From: a virus
IMG/VR virus record: IMGVR_UViG_3300032267_000432
Span: 1 to 44,224 of that record
Reading direction: 5' to 3' (one strand)
Length of the DNA: 44,224 bases
Below are positions 1 to 8,681 of the stretch, piece by piece. Both the position numbers and the translations under genes were made by a program. The notes under the pieces were generated by a model that was not told the DNA's origin, searched no databases, and saw nothing but the letters and a program-made list of their open reading frames with translations. Position 1 is the first letter of the stretch. The number at the start of each line of letters is the position of its first letter.

Positions 1-597
1 GCAGTTACATCAGGTGAAGTTTACAAATCTGGAAACGCATTTAGAGTTACATCTTCAGGAACCACCCAAGTTTTAGTTAAGTCAACTACAACATCAGCTG
101 ACCTTATGGGAATCTACTACCCTGAGACAGCCTACTCATTTAGTGTGTACGTAAAAGCTGGGCAGACCTCTAACCCTGTAACACCATCTATTGTTTGGTA
201 TAACTCAAACAAGACAGTAATTAGTACAGCTTCAGGCAGCGCCTTTCCCGTTAACATTAACAGCTGGACACGAGCTACTGTTACAGCTGTAGCTCCAGAT
301 AACGCAGCTTATGCACATGTGCAGCTTGCTTGGACCCCTTTAGCAACGTCAAACATCTTGTTTACAGACGCTGCTCTATTTGAAAATAGCTTCTTTGTAT
401 TAGAATACTTTGACGGCAGCGTAGGCTTTAGCTCTACAGCTGAGCTCTTCTGGGAAGGCGCTACCCCAAATGCTGGGCGTAGCCACTACTACAAGAACCG
501 TGTTGCAATTGAAAGCCGTATGAACGCAGGAGCCCTTGACGAGTACGTAGGCCTAGGTGCTTCCTATGCCGTGTATCTTGCTCAACCAAAGACGTAG
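1..597 (+). CDS. Phage tail/fibre-type protein, C-terminal part (5' truncated)
   Basis: The frame is open from base 1 to paired TAG stops at 595-600, so the start lies outside the window and about 198 residues are seen. The visible part has alternating beta-strand patterns with aromatic residues (YSFSVYVKA, a W in the core, then ILFTDAALFE). This is the usual look of a carbohydrate-binding jelly-roll module (CBM4/9-like) found in phage tail, fibre or adhesin proteins. The chain ends about 60 residues after that module. The role in virion structure or receptor binding is inferred from fold pattern only; no catalytic residues are visible. Confidence 0.55.
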   Translation, partial: AVTSGEVYKSGNAFRVTSSGTTQVLVKSTTTSADLMGIYYPETAYSFSVYVKAGQTSNPVTPSIVWYNSNKTVISTASGSAFPVNINSWTRATVTAVAPDNAAYAHVQLAWTPLATSNILFTDAALFENSFFVLEYFDGSVGFSSTAELFWEGATPNAGRSHYYKNRVAIESRMNAGALDEYVGLGASYAVYLAQPKT

Positions 598-609
598 TAG
601 GATAGCCCT

Positions 610-891
610 ATGCTAGACCTAATACTCATCGGATGCTTTACAGCCTTTCTGCTTGCTGTTATAGAACCTCTAGTTTCTATTCTAAGTATTTTTATTAGTA
701 ATAGGGTTACCAATGCTATTTCCTCAATTAGTTTTTCAAGCATTGCCTGTTGGTTAGTTGAAGTTTCAACTATCAAGGGAGTCGTACTATATGCCGTATC
801 TGGTGCGTTTCTTGGCTCAGCCTTGCTAGCTATTGTAGAACGGGTGGCTGTATACAAACCCGCCGTTGTTAACCCGACTAGACCAGAATAA
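610..891 (+). CDS. Small membrane protein
   Basis: A 93-residue protein that I do not recognise by family. The N-terminus (residues 2-31) is a strongly hydrophobic stretch, a second hydrophobic segment covers about residues 37-50, and a third covers about 56-75, so two or three membrane spans are expected, with a short Pro-rich tail. It sits directly behind the tail-type gene, where phages often keep holins, but it lacks other lysis genes around it. A holin function is therefore only a guess. Confidence 0.5.
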   Translation: MLDLILIGCFTAFLLAVIEPLVSILSIFISNRVTNAISSISFSSIACWLVEVSTIKGVVLYAVSGAFLGSALLAIVERVAVYKPAVVNPTRPE

Positions 892-929
892 GAAATTGTG
901 TAGTATGGGTCTCCTAACAAGGAGGTCTT

Positions 930-1601
930 ATGGAGAAGTACTTTGTTATCGTAGGTGGTAACGGAGAAACAAGTCGGGCAAATATTGAAGCCCTTATGGA
1001 AGATTATTACTATGCAAATGGTAACGAGGGTTTTTTAGTACTCCCATATAAATTAAAGCCGTCACAAGGCCAAGTCTTTGCTGCCCAGTACGCAAAAGAT
1101 AAACACAAAGATATTTTAATCTTTGCTCCCGAGGATGCCACACACGAAGGTATACCCGCGGCAAGCATGAACGTAACTGTAAAGCCTTTCGAGGAGGCTG
1201 CTTTGAAATTAAAGAGTTCAAAGACCTCTGCCTTTATCCTGTGGGATGACGAAGACCAAGACTCTCAGCAAATCTTAGCGGTGTGTAAAGAAAATAACGT
1301 TCCTTGTTTTGACTTAAGTGATGGGCTATCCCCTATCTCCGCTGCTCCAGATATTAAAGCAATCAAAGAGCCAGAGTTTCCAAAGGAAGAAGTTCTAGAG
1401 AAGAAGGAGCCTGAGGTTGTTCAGGAAGAGGAAGAAGATTACGAAGACGAAGAAGAAGATTGGGAAGATGACGAAGAAGAAGACGAGGTCGAGGATATGG
1501 AGAATCTCCATCAAGGAATCGAAGCCATAGCCCGTATCTTTGCTAAGGTATTTATTGAGGAACTGGAGAAGGCTAAGGGTGATGGAACCGATAAGCCCTA
1601 A
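930..1601 (+). CDS. Unknown protein with acidic low-complexity tail
   Basis: A 223-residue protein with a strong ribosome binding site (AAGGAGG, 918-924). The first 135 residues look like a compact alpha/beta domain of Rossmann-like character (MEKYFVIVGGNGET at the N-terminus, later DILIFAPEDATH and TSAFILWDDEDQD). A Glu/Asp-rich linker follows at roughly 150-188, then a short helix (IEAIARIFAKVFIEELEKA). A -10-like TAGTAT at 901-906 lies just upstream, so this may begin a transcription unit. I cannot assign a function. A nucleotide- or ligand-binding role is possible but unproven. Confidence 0.6.
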   Translation: MEKYFVIVGGNGETSRANIEALMEDYYYANGNEGFLVLPYKLKPSQGQVFAAQYAKDKHKDILIFAPEDATHEGIPAASMNVTVKPFEEAALKLKSSKTSAFILWDDEDQDSQQILAVCKENNVPCFDLSDGLSPISAAPDIKAIKEPEFPKEEVLEKKEPEVVQEEEEDYEDEEEDWEDDEEEDEVEDMENLHQGIEAIARIFAKVFIEELEKAKGDGTDKP

Positions 1602-2502
1602 AGCCCTAGGTATACTCCTACATATTCGCTCATTCGGGGCTCTACGGGGCGCTGAGGGCCTTTCTGAGGCCTTCCAGACGGGTGTTAAGGTAATCCGCTC
1701 AGGGCTGACTGAGCTCCGTTCTAGGGGCTACGTGGCCCTAGAGAAGGGTAGGGGTCAGGGCGGTCACTACTGGAGTCAGTTGCTAATTACAGAAGAGGGG
1801 CTAGAGTATCTGTCACGGTATGCCGAAAAGGCACCTGGACGGAGTGCCAAAAAGGAACGTGGACCGCATGCCAAAAAAGGCAACTCCATTTCACAGAATA
1901 GCAATATAGCTAATTATCCTAATAGTCTATATACAAATTCTTTATTAAAAGAGGGTCCGACGGAGTCGGACCACAATGAAACTTTTGAAACTATGGACCT
2001 AAAGATTGGAGAACAGATGTTAGGCGGGGACCCAATTGACCCTGATGACTTGGCGGATTTAAAAGCAAAGGACCGCGAGCGAAAGCGCCGCGAAAAAACA
2101 GAGGCTCGTCAAGGTCGTCACGCAGATAAAGTTATTGAACTTGCTAGTCGTGATGTTAAGGACTGGACACCTAGCCAAGTCTCTACATACTTTGCGGACC
2201 AGATGAAACAAATCTGGCACATTGCTGAGTGGACAACCAACCGCTCTGGATTAAATGGCGCCATTGAGTTGCTCCGCGAAAAACACGGAACTAACGGCGA
2301 AGAAGAAAGAACTTTAATTGATAAGTTTTTATCAACTATCAAGCACGACAAGAGACTTGACAACCCAGATAGGGTGTGGCGTATGTTTATAAAGAGGGCG
2401 CCAGATATGCTTCCCGATATCCGCAGAAGTAGTAATACTGATGTTGATGTTGCAGCACTTAAGAATGACGCGTCTAAATCATGGGAGGGCTTTAATGTAT
2501 AA
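1582..2502 (+). CDS. Winged-helix DNA-binding protein, putative replication initiator/loader partner
   Basis: The reading frame is open further upstream, but the ATG at 1582 (MEPISPKALGIL) avoids a long overlap with the preceding gene; 306 residues. Residues about 1-75 form a winged helix-turn-helix (ISPKALGILLHIRSFG, then a recognition helix around VIRSGLTELRSRGY and a wing), as in phage replication proteins of the DnaD/helix-turn-helix type. A lysine- and charged-rich linker follows, then a helical C-terminal half. It lies directly before a DnaC-like ATPase and a DnaB-like helicase, which suggests origin recognition or helicase recruitment. That role is inferred from order and domain. Confidence 0.65.
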   Translation: MEPISPKALGILLHIRSFGALRGAEGLSEAFQTGVKVIRSGLTELRSRGYVALEKGRGQGGHYWSQLLITEEGLEYLSRYAEKAPGRSAKKERGPHAKKGNSISQNSNIANYPNSLYTNSLLKEGPTESDHNETFETMDLKIGEQMLGGDPIDPDDLADLKAKDRERKRREKTEARQGRHADKVIELASRDVKDWTPSQVSTYFADQMKQIWHIAEWTTNRSGLNGAIELLREKHGTNGEEERTLIDKFLSTIKHDKRLDNPDRVWRMFIKRAPDMLPDIRRSSNTDVDVAALKNDASKSWEGFNV

Positions 2503-3184
2503 GTTAGAGGAACAAAAAGTTAGACGCCGCTCCTGGATACAGTCTGCTGGTATTCCATACTTGCTTCAAGGTTGGACTTTGGATGATTGTCAACAGTCAG
2601 ACCCAGAAGACATTAAAAAGGTACGTGCTTGGGTTCAGGCTGTTGCTGATGGCAAAGTAGTACGTGCCGCTGGTAATCCATCATGTGGAAAAGGTCTTCT
2701 ATTATACGGCAACCCAGGGCGTGGAAAAACTACTTTAGCTTTGTCGATTATTCAAGAAATGATGTTAACCCTTCCTATTGAGGCTTTTGACGTAAAGGCT
2801 AGCGAGTCATTAATTAGGCCTTGTTACTTTATGACCTTTAATGATTTCTTAAACCTCAAAGGTTCTATGATGAATGAGCCGACAGATGACCAAGACACCC
2901 TCTATCATGGTGTTCTAGGTGAGTCTTTAGCGGATGCCTACAATATACGTGTATTAGTTTTAGACGATATTGGTAAGGAACATGCGGGTCTCTCTGGGTG
3001 GCAAAAGAACATGCTCCATCATCTTTTGCGCACTAGATACAACAACGGATTACCAACTATCATTACCACAAACGTAGAACTAAATGATTGGGCAGGCCTC
3101 TATGGAGACGCAACAGAGAGTTTCGCAAGGGGTGCGTTTGCCTATTTACCAGTCGTGTCACAAAGAGGAGACCTACGTAAATGA
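2495..3184 (+). CDS. DnaC-like AAA+ helicase loader ATPase
   Basis: The ATG at 2495 (MYKLEEQKV) follows a GGGAGGG Shine-Dalgarno at 2483-2489, so the longer upstream frame is not used; 229 residues. It has an N-terminal basic region, then Walker A (LLLYGNPGRGKTT, about residues 68-80), Walker B (VLVLDDIGKE, about 151-160) and a sensor region with TIITTN. This is the pattern of DnaC/IstB-type AAA+ ATPases that load the replicative hexameric helicase. The DnaB-like gene lies three genes downstream. It overlaps its downstream neighbour by ATGA, consistent with translational coupling. Confidence 0.85.
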   Translation: MYKLEEQKVRRRSWIQSAGIPYLLQGWTLDDCQQSDPEDIKKVRAWVQAVADGKVVRAAGNPSCGKGLLLYGNPGRGKTTLALSIIQEMMLTLPIEAFDVKASESLIRPCYFMTFNDFLNLKGSMMNEPTDDQDTLYHGVLGESLADAYNIRVLVLDDIGKEHAGLSGWQKNMLHHLLRTRYNNGLPTIITTNVELNDWAGLYGDATESFARGAFAYLPVVSQRGDLRK

Positions 3185-3495
3185 GGAATACTGTGAATGA
3201 AGCTTTCAGACTGGTACAGGTTTTCCTAAGCCAGACTCAGACCCCAGGTCCAGGAATCTACGAAGTATCAGTTCAAGAAGGAACTGAGAAATTATTTTGT
3301 ACATGCCCTGGCTTTAAAGGTCGTGCCACTTGCAAGCATGTTAAGTTTGTAAAGACGCGCATTGAAAACAATAACGGCAACTATCCTCTAGAAATCTCTA
3401 GCCGTGCCTCTAAAGACGACGCGGACAAAGCCCGCCAATCTAATACAGACTTTCGAGAATTTGTTATTAAGTTTGGAAAGATAGAGGTATTCTAA
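3181..3495 (+). CDS. Small SWIM-type zinc finger protein
   Basis: A 104-residue protein, starting on the ATGA shared with the loader gene. It contains C40-x-C42 and C51-x-H53 (FCTCPGF...TCKHV), which fits the CxCx(n)CxH signature of SWIM zinc-binding domains, known to bind DNA or proteins. The C-terminal part is charged and ends in VIKFGKIEVF. Placement between helicase loader and helicase suggests a part in replication; no enzymatic motif is visible. Confidence 0.65.
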   Translation: MRNTVNEAFRLVQVFLSQTQTPGPGIYEVSVQEGTEKLFCTCPGFKGRATCKHVKFVKTRIENNNGNYPLEISSRASKDDADKARQSNTDFREFVIKFGKIEVF

Positions 3496-3499
3496 CCCC

Positions 3500-3907
3500 A
3501 TGAAACATGGGGATATAAGTAACGAGTTACCAAAAAGGCTACTGGTTACTACCGACATTTTTTTAACACTTGAAATTAAAAAAGGCAAGAAGCTTAAAAT
3601 AATTCCAACTGTTAAGATAAATAAAAAAATTGACAGGGCTATCCTTAGTTGGTTGTACCTATATACAAATAGAACAGGCTATACATTAGAGCTTGTCTCA
3701 TATGATTTAACGGAACAAGATTTATCTACATTGGTTGACCAGCTTGACAAGGCAGGTACTAACCCGTTTAGATACTTCACGGCATACGACACGGTCAACC
3801 ATCTGGTATCTGAGTTACCCCTCAGACCCGAAGTTGTAGGTGTTGTTGATATACAATCAAGGCTTCTACGATACGGGCACTGGGGACGGGACTTTAAAGG
3901 CTTATGA
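3500..3907 (+). CDS. Uncharacterised protein in replication operon
   Basis: A 135-residue protein I do not recognise. It has beta-rich N-terminal segments (RLLVTTDIFLTLEI, KLKIIPTVKI), a central helix and a C-terminal stretch with VVGVVDIQSRLL and HWGRDF. A weak GAGG near 3484 could be its ribosome binding site. Its stop overlaps the ATG of the DnaB-type helicase gene, so the two are probably translated together. The late HWG..DF segment resembles the C-terminal strands of some HAD-type phosphatase folds, but the nucleophile motif is missing and I would not assign it. Confidence 0.55.
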   Translation: MKHGDISNELPKRLLVTTDIFLTLEIKKGKKLKIIPTVKINKKIDRAILSWLYLYTNRTGYTLELVSYDLTEQDLSTLVDQLDKAGTNPFRYFTAYDTVNHLVSELPLRPEVVGVVDIQSRLLRYGHWGRDFKGL

Positions 3908-5127
3908 ACAATGAAACTAAACTACTAAGTAAAGTCCTTGCTGACCGCGACCTAGCCCTTTTATTTGAACGCGGTGTACACGACTCTTGGTTTGTTGACC
4001 CAGATAATAAACAAGTCTGGAAGCTAACCCGAGAGCACTTCACAACTTACGCTGAAGTTCCAAGTCTTGACGTAATTAAACAAAATTTTCCTAACTATAA
4101 GTTAGTAGATGTACAAGACTCTTTAGAGTACTTAATAGATGTTGTAGTTAAAGAGCGACGTGTTGCAGCCACAATCAAGATGATTGATGGTGCTATTAAA
4201 TTTATAGATGCTCAAGACCATGAGACAGCGCTGCTTACATTACAGAGCGGCATGTCTAGTCTTGAAGAAGATGGCCTAAGTAAGAGCAGCGACTTAGATG
4301 TAACTAACGAGCCGTTATCTCGTTGGGATGAGTATGAGTACCGCAAGAACAACCCAGGGCTTCTTGGAGTTCCAACAGGTTTCCCTACCATGGACCTAGC
4401 AACTGGTGGTCTACAGGACGGGCAGTTGATTGTTATCGTGGCCCCACCTAAGACTGGTAAGTCAACTCTTGCATTACAGATTGCACAGAACGTGCACATG
4501 CAAGACAAGAAAGTTATGTTCCAGTCCTTTGAGATGAGCAATACCGAACAGATTACTCGTTATGACTCTATGCGAGCTCGCATTTCCCACAGCCGACTAA
4601 TTAATGGTTTGCTAACACCAGAAGAAGAAGCACGGTATAAGCAAAAGCTTGAGAACATTACAAAGATGCGTGAGAAGTTCTGGTTAGTTGATGCCGCATC
4701 AGGCATGACCGTAACTGGTATTGCTAGCAAGATTCAAGTCTTGCATCCAGACATTGTATTTATTGACGGTACCTATTTGATGATTGATGAGCAGACTGGT
4801 AAGTCCAACGAGCCACTTGCTATTACTAACATTACTCGTTCTTTAAAGCGCATGGCTCAAAAGTTTAAGGTTCCTATTGTTGTATCAACCCAGGCATTGA
4901 AATGGAAGATGAGCAAGGGTCAGGTAACAGCCGACTCTATTGGTTACTCATCTTCTTTCCACCAAGACGCAGACGTGTTGTTTGGTTTACAGCGTGAAGA
5001 TGAAGCGGTAGATGACACACGTCTATTAAAGATTCTTGATAGCCGTAACTCTGGACGCGCAGAAGTATCACTTATGTGGGATTGGAATAATGGCCAGTTC
5101 CGTGAGATTGATGGAAGTGACCTATGA
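3904..5127 (+). CDS. DnaB-family replicative DNA helicase
   Basis: A 407-residue protein. An N-terminal helical domain (about 1-110) is followed by a RecA-like ATPase core: Walker A PPKTGKST near residues 181-188, Walker B IVFIDG near 284-289, and STQAL plus LQRED further on, where DnaB proteins keep the sensor and H4 regions. The family forms hexamers that unwind the fork ahead of the polymerase. It is preceded by a loader ATPase and followed by a primase, the standard replisome order. Start and stop overlap both neighbours by four bases (ATGA). Confidence 0.92.
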   Translation: MNNETKLLSKVLADRDLALLFERGVHDSWFVDPDNKQVWKLTREHFTTYAEVPSLDVIKQNFPNYKLVDVQDSLEYLIDVVVKERRVAATIKMIDGAIKFIDAQDHETALLTLQSGMSSLEEDGLSKSSDLDVTNEPLSRWDEYEYRKNNPGLLGVPTGFPTMDLATGGLQDGQLIVIVAPPKTGKSTLALQIAQNVHMQDKKVMFQSFEMSNTEQITRYDSMRARISHSRLINGLLTPEEEARYKQKLENITKMREKFWLVDAASGMTVTGIASKIQVLHPDIVFIDGTYLMIDEQTGKSNEPLAITNITRSLKRMAQKFKVPIVVSTQALKWKMSKGQVTADSIGYSSSFHQDADVLFGLQREDEAVDDTRLLKILDSRNSGRAEVSLMWDWNNGQFREIDGSDL

Positions 5128-6053
5128 CCATAGAGGAAATGGAAGACACACTCGAAAGGTTAGGTATTGAAGTTGTCTCTACTAGAGGTTCCGAAATCCA
5201 AGGTTATTGTCCAGCACACGTTGAGCGTACGGGCCACGAAGACCGTAACCCGTCGTGGTGGATTAACTCAGACACAGGTGCTCATATCTGTTTTTCATGC
5301 CACTTCAAAGGCGGACTGTTGTCCTTGGTTTCCTATATTCAAAAGTGGGACTTCGATAAATCTAAAGAGTGGCTTGAAGATGGAACAACAAATCTTAGTG
5401 CTGCATTACAAAAAGCAGTAAAGCCTAAAAAAATATTTGAAGAGTTAACTTATATAACTGAGTCTATGCTTGCTGCGTTTGGTACTCCACCAGATGACGC
5501 ATTAAAAGCAAGAGGTTTAACAGCATCAACAGCAGCTGAGTATGAGGTGCTGTGGGATAACAGACACAGTAATTGGATTACCGTTATTCGCGACCCATAC
5601 ACACACAAGTTATTGGGGTGGCAGGAGAAGGGCCACAAGTCTAGGTTTTTTAGAAATCAACCCACAGGTGTGCAGAAAAGTAATTCCCTATTTGGTTTTA
5701 AACAATACACAGGCGGAGACATGATTGTTGTTGAGTCGCCGTTAGATGTTGTTCGCTTAGCGTCTGTAGGGATTAAAGGTGGGGTTAGTACCTACGGTTC
5801 AATAGTATCTATGCAACAGTTTAATGTTATTAGAGGAGCCGATAGGGTTATCTTTGCTATGGACAATGATACGTCTGGGCGTGAGTCGTCCGTAAACCTT
5901 TTAATCCTTTGTCAAGAGTATGGCAAGGAAGCTTGGTTTTTTAATTATGAGCAGACCGAAATGAAAGATGTTGGCGGAATGAGCAAAGCCGAGATACAGT
6001 ACGGCTTAGAGAAGGCTCGTCACATGGTTCATGGAAAGAAGGCGCTTCGATGA
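5124..6053 (+). CDS. DNA primase (CHC2 zinc finger plus Toprim)
   Basis: A 309-residue protein. A CHC2-type zinc finger occupies about residues 28-66 (GYCPAH, then ICFSCHFKGG), which recognises template DNA. A Toprim fold follows, with the conserved glutamate in VVESPLDVV (about 202-210) and the acidic pair in FAMDNDTSGR (about 245-254), the metal-binding residues for primer synthesis. It is shorter than bacterial DnaG (about 580 residues) and lacks the C-terminal helicase-binding domain, as in many phage primases. It lies directly after the DnaB-type gene. Confidence 0.9.
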   Translation: MTIEEMEDTLERLGIEVVSTRGSEIQGYCPAHVERTGHEDRNPSWWINSDTGAHICFSCHFKGGLLSLVSYIQKWDFDKSKEWLEDGTTNLSAALQKAVKPKKIFEELTYITESMLAAFGTPPDDALKARGLTASTAAEYEVLWDNRHSNWITVIRDPYTHKLLGWQEKGHKSRFFRNQPTGVQKSNSLFGFKQYTGGDMIVVESPLDVVRLASVGIKGGVSTYGSIVSMQQFNVIRGADRVIFAMDNDTSGRESSVNLLILCQEYGKEAWFFNYEQTEMKDVGGMSKAEIQYGLEKARHMVHGKKALR

Positions 6054-6592
6054 TTATTGGACTTACAGGTTATGCACAGTCTGGCAAAGACTCTGTTGCT
6101 GATATCCTTGTTAAAAACTATGGTTATACACGCATAGCTTTTGCAGACCCTATTCGCAAACTTCTTTATGAGATGAACCCTATAGTTAAAGATGGTGGGT
6201 ATAGGGTCCAACCAGTTGTTGATAGTTACGGTTGGGATGTTGCCAAGACTGCTTTCCCAGAAATTCGCACTATGCTACAGAGTCTAGGTGTCGGCGCTCG
6301 TAAAACTTTTGGTGATATGTTTTGGGTAAAGCAAGCATTAAATGAACTTCAGTTGTTTGGAGAAGTTAACTATGTTATTACGGATGTTAGGTATCCAAAC
6401 GAAGCCAAGGCTATTAGAGACTACGACAACTCACAGATTTGGCGCATAAAGCGCAGTGGGGTTATCCCAGTAAATGCTCACGCGTCAGAGACTGCCATGG
6501 ATGGTGAAAAGGTTGACCAGATATTTCTTAACAACGGTACCCTTGATGACCTTAAGATTCTTATACAAACTAGAATGAGAGCATACATATGA
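6050..6592 (+). CDS. Deoxynucleoside monophosphate kinase
   Basis: A 180-residue P-loop kinase: GYAQSGKDS at residues 7-15 is the Walker A, and VITDVRYPNEAKAI carries the conserved Asp-Arg region of phage dNMP kinases (T4 gp1 type, PF21448-like fold). These enzymes phosphorylate dNMPs to dNDPs for phage DNA synthesis. The gene overlaps the primase stop by ATGA and sits in the replication operon, consistent with nucleotide supply. Confidence 0.8.
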   Translation: MIIGLTGYAQSGKDSVADILVKNYGYTRIAFADPIRKLLYEMNPIVKDGGYRVQPVVDSYGWDVAKTAFPEIRTMLQSLGVGARKTFGDMFWVKQALNELQLFGEVNYVITDVRYPNEAKAIRDYDNSQIWRIKRSGVIPVNAHASETAMDGEKVDQIFLNNGTLDDLKILIQTRMRAYI

Positions 6593-6828
6593 TTATGGAG
6601 TACGGTTCCTGGGTCCTTGCCGTTATAGGTGTCGGAGGAATCTATTTTGTTGGACGTAAAACTATCTGGGGCTGGCTAGTGCTTCTTTTTAACGAGGTTT
6701 TATGGATTGGTTACGCTCTAACTACTGACCAGTACGGTTTTATTTTCTCTGCTCTTGCCTACGCTCTTGTCTATATTAGGTCTTATATCCATTGGTCTAA
6801 AGATAGAGTTAACGAGATACCTCTGTGA
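6589..6828 (+). CDS. Small three-span membrane protein
   Basis: A 79-residue protein with three hydrophobic segments (about residues 7-22, 26-46 and 49-67) and a charged C-terminus. The start may be ATG 6589 (overlap ATGA with the kinase) or ATG 6595. The fold resembles one repeat of small PnuC/SemiSWEET-like transporters in spacing only. I do not assign a substrate. It is translationally coupled to the helicase gene through GTGA. Confidence 0.55.
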   Translation: MIMEYGSWVLAVIGVGGIYFVGRKTIWGWLVLLFNEVLWIGYALTTDQYGFIFSALAYALVYIRSYIHWSKDRVNEIPL

Positions 6829-8414
6829 CATTTACAGGAACCCTTCTGCCTTATCAACCTGAGGCTGTTGACCGCATGTGCGAGCGTCAGAAGATGCTGG
6901 TTGCTTACGACCTTGGTTTGGGTAAGACTGTTCTGACTATTGCAGCTATAGAACGTTTGATGGATGAGAACAAAATTACAGAGCCAGGTCTTATAATCTG
7001 TCTATCCTCATTGAAGTATCAGTGGGCTAACCAGATTGAGAAATTTACTAATGGAACTTCAAAGGCTTTGGTTATTGATGGAACGCCGAAGAAACGTGCA
7101 GAGCAATACGCCGAAGCTATGGACTGGCGGACTACAGGGATTGATTACATCGTTCTTAACTACGAGCAGGTTGTTAACGACTGGGATTCCATCAAGGAAC
7201 TACCACGAGGATTCGTTGTACTTGACGAAGCCACAGCCATCAAATCTTTCAAGTCCAAACGCTCCCGAGCAGTAAAGAAGTTAATCAATGCTAAATATAG
7301 ATTTGCCCTCACTGGTACTCCGATTGAAAATGGCAGGCCTGAAGAGCTGTATAGCATTATGCAGTTCGTTGACGCCAGCGTACTTGGTAGGTTTGACATC
7401 TTTGATGCTGCTTTTATCGTAAGAAACTCTTGGGGAGCACCTCAGTACTACCGTAACTTAAAGACTTTGCATGAGAAGATGAAAGAAGCTTCTGTACGTA
7501 AGGCTCAGAAAGACCCAGATGTTGCCCCTTACTTGCCAGACACTATCCACAAAGACCCTATAAAAATTTTCTTTGACCGCAAGGCTTCTAAGTTATACGG
7601 TCAGATAACCTCAGATTTAATTAATGACTTGGATGAAGCTCAGGATTTATTTGGACATAACTTTAATCTTCTAGCCCACTACGGCGTTGAATCTCGTCGA
7701 GGTGGTCCAGAGGATGAAATGCGTGGCAAGATAATGTCTAAGATTGGCGCATTAAAAATGCTGTGTTCCCACCCAGAGTTGTTAACAACTAGCGCTAAAA
7801 AGTTTAAGCAGATGGGTGGCGAGGGCTCAGCTTATATTGCAGAGCTTGTAGACACTGGTAAGTTAGATGGATTAACTAACTCTCCTAAATTAGATTACCT
7901 AGTTCAATATGTAAAAGACCACCTAGAACAGAGCGAAGACAACAAGGTAGTTATATTTGCTACCTACGTTGATATGTTAGATAAAGTCGTTGACGCACTG
8001 GGCGTTGACATGTGTAGAAAGTACTCGGGAAAACTAGATGCTAAAACCAAAGAAGAAAATAAAGTTGCCTTCAACACTGACCCCACTATTCGTGTTCTTG
8101 TTAGCTCTGATGCTGGGGGCTACGGTGTGGACCTCCCTGCTGCTAACCTTCTTATCAACTATGATTTACCTTGGAGTTCAGGAAACGCTACGCAAAGGAA
8201 TGGTCGTATTCAACGAGCGTCCTCCACGTGGCCCACAATCGTAATCCAAGACATTCTTATTTCTGGTTCAATTGAAGAACGTCAGCATGAGGCACTGCAA
8301 CAGAAAAACTCTGTTGCAAACGCTATTATTGATGGCACTGGAATGACAGAAGATGGCGGAGTGCCATTGAGTGTTGGTAGTTTAAGACAGTTTTTATTAG
8401 CAGCAAATGTTTAA
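6825..8414 (+). CDS. SNF2-family DNA helicase/ATPase
   Basis: A 529-residue protein that starts with GTG 6825 in a GTGA overlap. It has helicase motif I YDLGLGKT (about 28-35), motif II VLDEATAIKS (DEAT box, about 131-140), motif III LTGTPIEN (about 161-168), and the C-terminal lobe with motifs V-VI SDAGGYGVDL and QRNGRIQR (about 427-460). This is the SF2 SNF2/RapA-like set seen in many phage helicases that remodel DNA or restart replication. The stop TAA abuts the first tRNA gene. Confidence 0.9.
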   Translation: MTFTGTLLPYQPEAVDRMCERQKMLVAYDLGLGKTVLTIAAIERLMDENKITEPGLIICLSSLKYQWANQIEKFTNGTSKALVIDGTPKKRAEQYAEAMDWRTTGIDYIVLNYEQVVNDWDSIKELPRGFVVLDEATAIKSFKSKRSRAVKKLINAKYRFALTGTPIENGRPEELYSIMQFVDASVLGRFDIFDAAFIVRNSWGAPQYYRNLKTLHEKMKEASVRKAQKDPDVAPYLPDTIHKDPIKIFFDRKASKLYGQITSDLINDLDEAQDLFGHNFNLLAHYGVESRRGGPEDEMRGKIMSKIGALKMLCSHPELLTTSAKKFKQMGGEGSAYIAELVDTGKLDGLTNSPKLDYLVQYVKDHLEQSEDNKVVIFATYVDMLDKVVDALGVDMCRKYSGKLDAKTKEENKVAFNTDPTIRVLVSSDAGGYGVDLPAANLLINYDLPWSSGNATQRNGRIQRASSTWPTIVIQDILISGSIEERQHEALQQKNSVANAIIDGTGMTEDGGVPLSVGSLRQFLLAANV

Positions 8415-8487
8415 TGCCCCATAGCTCAGTTGGCAGAGCATCGCACTGTTAATGCGAGTGTCCCTGGTTCGAGTCCAGGTGGGGCAG
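8415..8487 (+). tRNA. tRNA-Asn (GTT)
   Basis: A 73-base cloverleaf: 7-bp acceptor stem (TGCCCCA with TGGGGCA), D arm starting GCTC, anticodon stem around TGTTAAT with anticodon GTT, T arm CCTGG-TTCGAGT-CCAGG, discriminator G. No CCA is encoded. It begins one base after the stop codon of the SNF2 gene, so processing from the operon transcript is likely. Confidence 0.93.
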
Positions 8488-8491
8488 CGAT

Positions 8492-8567
8492 GCGGTTGTA
8501 GCTCAGTTGGTAGAGCGGCACCTTGCCAAGGTGCAGGTCGCGAGTTCGAGCCTCGTCAACCGCTCCA
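8492..8567 (+). tRNA. tRNA-Gly (GCC), CCA encoded
   Basis: Acceptor stem GCGGTTG with CAACCGC, D arm GCTCAGTTGG, anticodon loop TTGCCAA (anticodon GCC), T loop TTCGAGC, discriminator T, and an encoded CCA at 8565-8567. Only five bases separate it from tRNA-Asn, so the two are almost certainly one transcript. Confidence 0.93.
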
Positions 8568-8568
8568 G

Positions 8569-8639
8569 TCCCACCTCGTCTAACGGCAGGACGGCGCCCT
8601 CTGGAGGCGTCTATCGTGGTTCGAATCCATGGGTGGGAG
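8569..8639 (+). tRNA. tRNA-Gln (CTG)
   Basis: A 71-base cloverleaf: acceptor TCCCACC with GGTGGGA, anticodon loop CTCTGGA (anticodon CTG, reading CAG), T arm CGTGG-TTCGAAT-CCATG, discriminator G, no encoded CCA. It follows tRNA-Gly with one base between the CCA and the 5' end. Confidence 0.9.
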
Positions 8640-8646
8640 CTTTACA

Positions 8647-8665
8647 CCCAACGATAATCGTTGGG
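8647..8665 (+). terminator. Hairpin after tRNA cluster
   Basis: CCCAACGAT and ATCGTTGGG form a 9-bp inverted repeat around one central A. There is no T-run behind it, so it may be a processing or regulatory hairpin rather than an intrinsic terminator. It overlaps the likely promoter region of the next gene. Confidence 0.4.
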
Positions 8666-8681
8666 CAGGTATACTTATAGG

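Noticed and set aside
582-920. A 112-residue - strand frame opposite the small membrane protein gene
   Set aside because: The opposite strand has a hydrophobic gene with coherent spans in the operon direction; this frame has low coding character.
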